Shown: positions 1 to 6,320 of the stretch, piece after piece
Layout of the letters: every line of letters begins with the position of its first letter
Numbering within the stretch: the stretch's first letter is position 1
Source: an uncultured Kiloniellales bacterium
Lineage (GTDB): Bacteria; Pseudomonadota; Alphaproteobacteria; Kiloniellales; JAKSDN01
Direction: 5' to 3'
Length of the DNA: 12,170 nucleotides
NCBI GenBank assembly: GCA_937974415.1
Contig: CALJXB010000320.1
Span: 1-12,170, forward strand
The notes under the pieces: model-generated
What the model was told of the DNA's origin: nothing
Database searches by the model: none
What the model saw: the letters and a program-made list of their open reading frames with translations, nothing else
Translations under genes and position numbers: made by a program

Positions 1-93
1 TCCTCCACCAAACGTGACGATGCAGATTACCAGCCGATCCCCGAGCAATCCAGCAAGGCTAGCGATGGCAGCCTTGGCTTGCAAGAGGTCTAA
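1..93 (+). CDS. C-terminal end of an unidentified protein (cut by window start)
   Basis: The first reading frame is open from base 1 to a TAA at 91-93 and gives 30 residues of a polar, acidic and serine-rich tail (starts SSTKRDDADY, ends LGLQEV). The composition resembles a natural C-terminal tail rather than a shadow frame, but there is no domain to recognise. The start lies outside the window. It could equally be a chance open frame; the more intact remnant at 205-351 in the same frame is the main reason to take it seriously. Function unknown. Confidence 0.3.
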   Translation, partial: SSTKRDDADYQPIPEQSSKASDGSLGLQEV

Positions 94-204
94 CCTGGCA
101 GGGCGAGCGAAGGACCGCTATCGGATCGGGACGCGGACCGATCCCGCATCACGCCGGGTCCGAGCAGCTGCAATGGGTTGGCATGAGGCGGTCACCAAAC
201 CTAA

Positions 205-351
205 CTCTTTGCAGGCCCAGGAGTCGCCGGTATTGCGTATGCCGCTAAGAACGGGGTTACCTTCGAGCAGGCGTATGACACGATCATCCAGAAGCCCGGA
301 GGCGCTGCGCTCTACGCCAAGTACCTCGAGGCACAAAATCGTCTGATCTGA
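205..351 (+). pseudogene. Remnant of an unidentified coding sequence (C-terminal part)
   Basis: After a TAA at 202-204 this frame is open for 48 codons to TGA at 349-351. It reads like real protein: around GVTFEQAYDTIIQKPGGAAL, then YAKYLEAQNRLI at the C terminus, a helical stretch with alternating charged and hydrophobic residues and few rare codons. There is no in-frame ATG, GTG or TTG that would give a useful start, and stops occur just upstream (184-186, 202-204), so I call it a truncated remnant. The tail somewhat recalls short C-terminal helices of phage structural proteins, but that is only an impression. Function unknown. Confidence 0.35.
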
Positions 352-737
352 TCGCACGTCAGAGGGACGCTCCGCAGTTGCAGCAGATTGGCGTGAAATG
401 GTCACATAAGCTGATATTCGAACGTCCTGAATCTACTAGGATGCAGTCATTCCGAGCCCGGCGCCCAAACGGCGGCCTGTAGCCAGTTGCAGACATTCAC
501 CGGCGTCAAAATTCGGCCAGTTCAAAGGCTGGAATCGACCCGACTCGGCCGTTCAAGTTCACCGATGCGAACGTCGGCTAGGGGATCAATAAGCGGCCGT
601 CCAATTGCCGCGATCAGTTAGGTAGTTGATAGCCAAATGGAGACAATCACGTCATTTCTTTGTCGGTAACTTAGATTGCGTGTGGATTGAGATTCCCGAT
701 AGCGCAGCCTTGTACTTTGACGGAGCCTTCCAAGGGC
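352..737. other. Gene-poor stretch with a possible frameshifted coding remnant
   Basis: No intact gene is visible here. One plus-strand frame is open from about 412 to 615 and contains LQTFTGVKIRPVQ (487-525). The +2-shifted frame 483-581 ends in KAGIDPTRPFKFTDANVG followed by TAG at 579-581. Joining the two around 519-525 gives a plausible protein C terminus, so a frameshifted pseudogene is possible. Neither frame has a convincing start or ribosome binding site. No tRNA, terminator with a T-run, or insertion sequence ends were found. Confidence 0.25.
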
Positions 738-739
738 TC
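723..739 (-). other. Small hairpin over the glpC stop codon
   Basis: GAGCCTT (723-729) pairs with AGGGCTC (733-739) around a CCA loop, with one G-T pair, and covers part of the glpC TGA (738-740). No T-run follows on the minus strand, so it is not a standard intrinsic terminator. It may slow exonucleases or simply be chance. Confidence 0.3.
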
Positions 740-2018
740 AGCCCTGCTGAAGGGTGCGATTCAGGGGATCCCGACCGAGCAGGGACGCAGCCAACACTTC
801 AATGGGATGCAGGCATGGCCGCCCGGTGGTGGCCGCGATGTTCCAGCGGCAGGTTTCACTGTCGCAAATAACAAAGTCAGGGTTCTCTTCGGCGACCTGC
901 TCGCGCAAGCTCGCGCCCACGGCGACCGCAATGTCATGTTTGTCCCGATCGTATCCATAGGTGCCTGCCACGCCGCAACAGGCCGCCTCGGAAAGCACGA
1001 GATCGAGCCCGGGGACCCGTCTCAAGAGCTCCACCGCCGGCAAACCCATGGCGTGGCCCCTCAGCTGGCACGGGCCATGGTAGAGCGCCCGATGGGGCAG
1101 GGCTTGAAGGTCCCCCGCCAGCCTCTCGATCGCACCTTCACGAAAGTATTCGCAAATGTCGACTACCGAGCCCGCAACGAGATTTGCATCCCCGTCGGCC
1201 TTATCGAGCACGGCAGCGTATTTGCTGCGCAACGTGAGGCTGCAACTCGTCGAGGTTGCAACAATTTTCCGACCGCCTTGCGCGGCAGGGGCCAAGGCAC
1301 CGATGAGCTTTGTTGCCCGCTTCTCGGCCGACCCCCAGGCGCCGCTGGACAGCATCGGCAGGCCGCAACAGGCACCGCTTGGGGCCTCCACCCGGTACCC
1401 CAGATGGTTCAAGACCTTCACCGCGTCAATACCAACCTGCGGATCATAGTGTTCCACCGCACAGCCGGAGAAGTAAGCTAGAGTGTCGCCATCGGGCTGC
1501 CGCCGCCCATCGAGCCATCGACGGAACGCACGGCCGCGAAACTTGGGCAGGGGTGCATCGCGATCGATCCCCAGGAGTTGGTCCGCTAATTGCCGCAACG
1601 GGCCATTGCCCAGAATGCGATTGGCCATGGATGGCCAAAGCCCGCCGAGCCGGCCGATCAGATCCGGCCGGTTCAACAATCTCTGACGCAATGGCAGGCC
1701 GCCTTCGATTCGCACCATATCAGCCTTGGCCAAAGTGATGATGTCGGTAATGGCCACATCGTTCGGGCAGACGCTGGTGCACACGCCGCACCCGCTGCAA
1801 AGCGCGGGAGCCGCCTCGCTGATCTGTTCGATAATTCGGAAGCGCTGCGCCTGCGGCCCGGTATACTTCGGCCCGGGGAAGCGGTCGGTCACCGCGGCGA
1901 CCGGGCAATTCACCTGGCAGATCCCGCATTTGGTGCAGCGGTCCATGGTGCGAAGCGTGGCCTCCCTGCTGCGTTGCACGGCCGGGCGCCGGCGAGAATT
2001 CGGTTGATGAAGCGTCAT
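738..2018 (-). CDS. glpC: GlpC-like iron-sulfur subunit of an anaerobic-type glycerol-3-phosphate dehydrogenase
   Basis: GlpC carries electrons from the GlpAB flavin subunits to the membrane quinone pool. The 426-residue product has two ferredoxin-type 4Fe-4S motifs (Cys28-31-34-38 in CTKCGICQVNCP; Cys74-77-80-84 in CSGCGVCTSVCP), with the family's PGPKYTGPQ segment between them. Two CCG (heterodisulfide-reductase-like) modules follow: Cys186 with Cys217-Cys218, and Cys317 with Cys347-Cys348; Cys385 and Cys390 lie near the end. I chose ATG at 2018 because it overlaps the kinase stop as ATGA and gives a length near the family's (about 400). The frame stays open to an ATG at 2060, which would add 14 residues. 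It is the last gene of the operon, separated from glpA and glpB by the kinase, an unusual order. The electron acceptor is inferred from the family. Confidence 0.88.
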   Translation of the reverse strand: MTLHQPNSRRRPAVQRSREATLRTMDRCTKCGICQVNCPVAAVTDRFPGPKYTGPQAQRFRIIEQISEAAPALCSGCGVCTSVCPNDVAITDIITLAKADMVRIEGGLPLRQRLLNRPDLIGRLGGLWPSMANRILGNGPLRQLADQLLGIDRDAPLPKFRGRAFRRWLDGRRQPDGDTLAYFSGCAVEHYDPQVGIDAVKVLNHLGYRVEAPSGACCGLPMLSSGAWGSAEKRATKLIGALAPAAQGGRKIVATSTSCSLTLRSKYAAVLDKADGDANLVAGSVVDICEYFREGAIERLAGDLQALPHRALYHGPCQLRGHAMGLPAVELLRRVPGLDLVLSEAACCGVAGTYGYDRDKHDIAVAVGASLREQVAEENPDFVICDSETCRWNIAATTGRPCLHPIEVLAASLLGRDPLNRTLQQG

Positions 2019-3508
2019 GTGCCGAACCGCCTGAGTAGAAGGTCGATGCTCGCTCGCCATTCCGTCCAGAGAGACTGCCGCTCGTCTTCACCCATCGCCG
2101 GCCCATAGACCTGGGTGTCCGGCATCATCGACCGCACGTCGTCGCGGGTCAGGCGTCCGGCCCCGATTCCGGCCATGAGGGCTGCGCCCAGCGCTGTCAT
2201 GTCCGGCTCTCGCGAAACGACGACCGGCATATCGAGCAGATCTGCCTGTCGTTGCATGAGGTAGGCATTACCGGTTGGACCGCCGTCGGCCTTGACTTCT
2301 CGTAGGCTGCCGCCGAGCTTCTCGTTCAAGGCGTTGATTACCTCGGCGCAGCGAAAGGCGATACCGTCGAGCAGTGCGCGCGCGATGTGACCTGGTTCGC
2401 TATCGAGGCCAAGGCCGGTGATCATGGCCCGCGCATCGGACTCCCAATGGGGCGCCGAGAGGCCGGCAAAGCAGGGCACAAAGCCGACACCGCCGCTGTC
2501 GGCTACGCTCGCGGCCAGTGCGGCAGAATCCGCCGCGGAAGGAAGCAGGCCTGTACCGACCGCCCAGTCTATGGCCGAACCCACCGAGAAGACTCCGCCT
2601 TCCACCGTATAGTCCAACCGGCCTTCCACATCCCATGCGATGAAGACCAGGAGCCTGCCGTCCGGTTCTACCGGCGTAGCACCCGTGTTGGTCTCGATGA
2701 AGGCTCCGGTCCCATAAGTCGCCTTGACGTTGGTGTTATCCCAGCAACCCTGCGCGAACAGGGCGGCATGAGCGTCAACCGCGTCTGCGGTAATACGAAC
2801 ATGACTTGCCGGAACGTCTTTGTGCCGGACCCGGCCGAAATCGCCGCAGGTCGGTCGAATCTCGGGCACGGCCTTTTCGCTGAGGCCAAAGCCCTTGAGC
2901 AAGTCCGTGTCCCAATGAACACCGCGAAGATCGAACAAGGCCATGCGAGAGGCGGTGGCCGCATCGGTCGCGTGCACCTCTCCTTTGGTCAATTGGTAAA
3001 TGACATAGGAATCGGTACCACCCAGAGCCAGCGTGCCCCGCTCGAACTCCCGCTTCGCGTCCGGCAGGTTTTCCACCAGCCATTTGAACTTGGAGGCGGA
3101 GAAATAGGGATCGAGAAAGATGCCGGTGCGTGCCCGCACGAGCTGGTCCAGCCCTTCTTCCGCCAAGGCACTGCACAGGCCGCTGGTCCGCCTGTCTTCC
3201 CAGGAGATCGCAGGCCCAATGGCCATGCCGCTGTCCTTAGACCAGACCATGCTGGTTTCGCCCTGATTGGCGATCCCGATGGCGTCCACGTCATGCCACG
3301 TGAGACCGGCGTGCTCCAAAGCTGCCATGGCGGCCGCGATACTCGTTTGAAGAAAGGCCTGAGGATCGTGCTCCACCCAGCCGACCTGCGGCATCCGCTT
3401 GGGCATGCGAACCGATCCGGTGCCTCGCTTGCCCTGCTCCGGGTCGTAGACCAAGGCCGTCGTGGTCGAGCCACCGTGATCGACGCCGAGAAAGACACCG
3501 GCCTCCAT
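2015..3508 (-). CDS. Glycerol-kinase-like FGGY carbohydrate kinase, substrate probably altered
   Basis: ATP-dependent sugar or polyol kinase of the FGGY family, 497 residues, similar along its whole length to GlpK. The N-terminal phosphate loop is FLGVDHGGSTTT (Asp10); other marks are GWVEHDP (43-49), SWEDRRT (102-108), DPYFSASK (133-140), TYGTGAF (264-270) and the C-terminal DGG (408-410). Numbering matches E. coli GlpK closely, so the glycerol pocket can be compared: Glu84, Tyr135, the catalytic Asp245 and Phe270 are kept, but Arg83 is Gly (NQGET) and Gln246 is Ala. Both residues contact glycerol in GlpK, so a different polyol is likely. ATG at 3508 was chosen over an upstream ATG at 3604 because GGAGGG sits 6 bases ahead, inside the last codons of glpB, two bases after whose stop this gene starts. 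Its stop overlaps glpC. True glycerol kinase remains possible. Confidence 0.88.
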   Translation of the reverse strand: MEAGVFLGVDHGGSTTTALVYDPEQGKRGTGSVRMPKRMPQVGWVEHDPQAFLQTSIAAAMAALEHAGLTWHDVDAIGIANQGETSMVWSKDSGMAIGPAISWEDRRTSGLCSALAEEGLDQLVRARTGIFLDPYFSASKFKWLVENLPDAKREFERGTLALGGTDSYVIYQLTKGEVHATDAATASRMALFDLRGVHWDTDLLKGFGLSEKAVPEIRPTCGDFGRVRHKDVPASHVRITADAVDAHAALFAQGCWDNTNVKATYGTGAFIETNTGATPVEPDGRLLVFIAWDVEGRLDYTVEGGVFSVGSAIDWAVGTGLLPSAADSAALAASVADSGGVGFVPCFAGLSAPHWESDARAMITGLGLDSEPGHIARALLDGIAFRCAEVINALNEKLGGSLREVKADGGPTGNAYLMQRQADLLDMPVVVSREPDMTALGAALMAGIGAGRLTRDDVRSMMPDTQVYGPAMGEDERQSLWTEWRASIDLLLRRFGT

Positions 3509-3510
3509 TT

Positions 3511-4737
3511 TCAACCCTCCATGTAGGCGCAGGCTTGATCCGCTGCGGCCCAACCTGTTGCGATGGCCACGCCTTCGACCGAGGACTCCTTGGGCGGGTT
3601 CCAATGGCCCAGGGTGCGGCCGGTCACGAACAGATTCTCATAGGCAAGTTGGCCCCCGGCCAGAGGCCGCAGTCGATCATCGGTTTCAATCCCGACTACG
3701 TGCAGCGCATCCAGGACTTCCTCTGGATTGTCCGCCTCCAGGGGGCCGCTTTGCGAAACCTCTAGGCCGAACACGGGCTCGCGCGCCAACCCATAGGAAT
3801 CGACCTCGAGCCCGCCCATGAGGACCCCGCCCGTGGCAATGACGAAGGTCTCGGCCTCAAATCTTCGACCGGTCTCGTCCGAAACCGCATCGCAACGACC
3901 ATTGTTTGCTGGCGCCCCGATGGCTTGTGCACCCAAGTGCAGCAGCGCGCCTAGCTTTTGAATTCGCTTGGTAAGGCAGCGGTCCAGCCGCATCCCCGGA
4001 ATGCTTGGCGGAAGCGTAGGAAGCTCGCGGCAAGGCAGGCCGAGAGCCTGTTCGGCTGCCGCCATAATCTCACCGTGTCGGTCAAGACCCAGAATAGCCG
4101 GGAAGAGTGCGCATGTGCTGTTCTCGGGCAGGCGGTCACGGATGGATCGGAAGTAGGCGGTGGTGTCGTCATGTGAATCAAAGAACCTGGCAAGACGCAT
4201 GCTATCCGGGCTGCCGCAGGGATCCTCGAGCCGCAACAGGTGGGCGTCAATCTGTCGCCGCCGCAACTCGGCAATCGTGATGCCCGAGGGAAAGTCCCTG
4301 TGTCCGTCATAACAAAAGACCGCGACGGCGCCGCCTTCCAGATCCGCAAAGATTGCCTGATGAAGGCCTGTGGCAAACACGGGAACGGCCTGGCCGGCCA
4401 ATGACACAGCGAGCATGTTTCTGCCGTTCGAGCTAAGCTCGATGCCCAGTTCCTGGCGCCTCTCAAAGAACCCATCCACGGCAGCCCGGACACGGGCTTT
4501 GCCCAACAGGCGGTACGGGTGGCGCTCAGGAAGGGCATCAACCGCCTCATAGGGATTCTGGACCACGGCTCCGCCAGTCCCCGGCTCATAGCCGAGCAGA
4601 TGGAGGCCGTCGGGCGCATAGTGAAGCGAGCTGCCACCGGTCGCGATGAGTCGAACGCTTTTTCCCTGTTCGAGCAAACGCAGTGCGGCAACAAGACCGT
4701 CGAGTTCGCTGCCGAGGATCAGCGCATCGGTTTTCAT
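3511..4737 (-). CDS. glpB: GlpB-like flavoprotein subunit of an anaerobic-type glycerol-3-phosphate dehydrogenase
   Basis: GlpB pairs with GlpA to form the soluble catalytic dimer that docks on GlpC. The 408-residue product matches E. coli GlpB in length and order of motifs: an N-terminal dinucleotide-fold strand (LILGSELDGLVAAL), SLHYAPDGLHLLGY (37-50), HPYRLLG (73-79), LPTLPPSIPGMRL (239-251), IATGGVLMGGL (300-310) and near the C terminus RPLAGGQLAYENLFVTGRTLG. The glycine motif is weak: GSELDG where E. coli GlpB has GGGLAG. The ATG at 4737 overlaps the glpA stop by four bases (ATGA), so translation is likely coupled; GAGG lies 7 bases upstream. No membrane segments are seen. Assignment is firm at family level; the substrate depends on the GlpA partner. 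Confidence 0.85.
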   Translation of the reverse strand: MKTDALILGSELDGLVAALRLLEQGKSVRLIATGGSSLHYAPDGLHLLGYEPGTGGAVVQNPYEAVDALPERHPYRLLGKARVRAAVDGFFERRQELGIELSSNGRNMLAVSLAGQAVPVFATGLHQAIFADLEGGAVAVFCYDGHRDFPSGITIAELRRRQIDAHLLRLEDPCGSPDSMRLARFFDSHDDTTAYFRSIRDRLPENSTCALFPAILGLDRHGEIMAAAEQALGLPCRELPTLPPSIPGMRLDRCLTKRIQKLGALLHLGAQAIGAPANNGRCDAVSDETGRRFEAETFVIATGGVLMGGLEVDSYGLAREPVFGLEVSQSGPLEADNPEEVLDALHVVGIETDDRLRPLAGGQLAYENLFVTGRTLGHWNPPKESSVEGVAIATGWAAADQACAYMEG

Positions 4738-6320
4738 CGCCGGTCCTCGCTCGGGAGGATCTCGGGGCGCAGGCGAAGGCCCATTACTTCGCGAAATACA
4801 AGATCGCTCAGGAGCACTTGGCGCGCCTGATCGCCCCAGGCCGTTCGGGTCATCCCTTTGAGCCGCTCGCTCCAGAAACGAGCAAGCGCCTCTTCGGCAG
4901 GAAAACCTGGATCAGCCTCCGCCAGCAACCCGGCGACGCGCCCCGCGCAAAAAGTGCCCTGACAGGGCCCGAAGCCAATCCGCAAGCGGCGGCGCAGGTC
5001 ATGAAGCCCGTAGCCACCCTCCGATATGAGAGCGTCCAGGTCCGACTGGCTGACGGATTCGCATTCGCATATTCCGGAGTCTCGCCGGTTCTCGGCCTCA
5101 ATGGACTCGAAACTCTCGGCCGGACGCCAATGGGATGTGTTTCGATGGCTTGCCAAGGGCGTTGTAGCCGTGCGGCAGGGGGCAATGGCCCGGAAGTGGT
5201 GGCAGACCTGGTTGCCCAGATCTTCAGCCATGGCCCGATGCGTCGTTAGGGATCCGCCGCACACGGTAAAAAACCCCGACAATCCCAACGGAGCGTGGTT
5301 GATCACCTTGTGACGTCTCGGTAGCGGTTTCCCCTGGGACCAGTCCGCTGGTTTGAGGAGAGGGCGTACGCCGGCCCAGGCGCGGAAGGCTCTATACGAC
5401 CTAAGGCCCGGGATCATTGCTTCGCCGCCCTCCAACAACGATTGGATTTCTTCCGGATTCACTCTCGTGGTGTCCGGGTCGTCGACTACCTCCGAGGTGG
5501 TACCGAAGAGGCTCACCGTGCCGGTCGGCACCATGATGTCGTGGCTGGTCGAGGGGCGGCAACGATTGATCGCCTTAGAAACGAAGCGGTGAGCGAACAC
5601 TAGGATCGACCCCTTGGTGAGCTCGAGATCGACTGTTTGATCCGCCAAAAACGCAACACGCGCCGCCCACGGCCCGGCGGCGTTGACAACGCAATCCGCC
5701 TCGAGGGTCCGCTCGCTGCCGCCTCCCGCTACCCGGACCGCGCGAATCCGCCCGCCAGCTAGTTCAAAGCCCGTTACCTGATGGCGGGTCAGGATTTCGC
5801 CACCGAGCGCGCGTGCATCGTCGCAGAGCGCAGTGACTAGCCCCCAGGGATTTATGGTCGCATCGGGCACCGCGAAAGCGCGCCGGATTGTTGGTGAGAG
5901 GTGGGGCTCGTCCCGCCTCACAGTTTCGGGGTCCAGTTCTTCGACAGGAATCTCCGCCGCTTCACAGCTCGCACGGAATTCATCGGCGAAGGCGGGGGGA
6001 TCCTCTTGCAGGGAGACGAAAAGACCGCCGGTCGGCTCGACCACATGAGGCACGAGGCCAGCCACGATCTGTCGCTCGCGCATGCACTCGGCGGCATAGT
6101 CCGTATCGCTGACCGCATATCGTCCGCCGCTCTGCAGCATGCCGTGGAAGCGGCTGCTCGTGCCGGAACCCAGGTCTCCGAACTCGATCAAGGTTACGCG
6201 AAAGCCGCGCAACAGGAGATCGCGCGCCACAGCGCAACCGGTCGCGCCGCCGCCAATGACGGCAACCCGTGGCGCAGAGACCCGCCGTGGTGCGCCCTTG
6301 CTAGGCCCTTGTGACGACAT
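4734..6320 (-). CDS. glpA: GlpA-like FAD-dependent catalytic subunit of a polyol-phosphate dehydrogenase
   Basis: Large flavoprotein subunit that oxidises glycerol 3-phosphate to dihydroxyacetone phosphate in the known family. The 528-residue product has the FAD-binding VIGGGATGCAVARD (21-34), a DAO fold with CVVNAAGPW (210-218) and AGVRPLL (316-322), and the C-terminal BFD-like [2Fe-2S] domain with Cys418, Cys420, Cys453 and Cys458 (CECES and GPCQGTFC), diagnostic of GlpA over GlpD. Oddities: the family's GGKLMTYR is GGSLTTHR (355-362), so a conserved Lys is Ser, and LLHSGARY is MLQSGGRY. These lie in the substrate half, so another phosphate ester may be used. I chose ATG at 6320 because GGAAGGAG stands 10 bases upstream; the alternative ATG at 6359 has no better site. 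It overlaps the permease stop by 20 bases and glpB by four. Confidence 0.87.
   Translation of the reverse strand: MSSQGPSKGAPRRVSAPRVAVIGGGATGCAVARDLLLRGFRVTLIEFGDLGSGTSSRFHGMLQSGGRYAVSDTDYAAECMRERQIVAGLVPHVVEPTGGLFVSLQEDPPAFADEFRASCEAAEIPVEELDPETVRRDEPHLSPTIRRAFAVPDATINPWGLVTALCDDARALGGEILTRHQVTGFELAGGRIRAVRVAGGGSERTLEADCVVNAAGPWAARVAFLADQTVDLELTKGSILVFAHRFVSKAINRCRPSTSHDIMVPTGTVSLFGTTSEVVDDPDTTRVNPEEIQSLLEGGEAMIPGLRSYRAFRAWAGVRPLLKPADWSQGKPLPRRHKVINHAPLGLSGFFTVCGGSLTTHRAMAEDLGNQVCHHFRAIAPCRTATTPLASHRNTSHWRPAESFESIEAENRRDSGICECESVSQSDLDALISEGGYGLHDLRRRLRIGFGPCQGTFCAGRVAGLLAEADPGFPAEEALARFWSERLKGMTRTAWGDQARQVLLSDLVFREVMGLRLRPEILPSEDRR

Noticed and set aside
14..346. Plus-strand open frame of 110 codons at the left edge
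   Set aside because: Very rich in Arg, Ser and Pro; the other frame at 205-351 gives far more protein-like sequence.
723..739. Intrinsic terminator for the operon
   Set aside because: The stem is short, contains a G-T pair, overlaps the stop codon and is not followed by a T-run on the minus strand.
687..1481. Plus-strand open frame (264 codons)
   Set aside because: Antisense to glpC, with no recognisable domain and no ribosome binding site.
2387..3526. Long plus-strand open frame (379 codons)
   Set aside because: It lies entirely antisense to the kinase gene, its translation is rich in Arg, Gly and His without any fold-like pattern, and the minus strand codes a full FGGY kinase.
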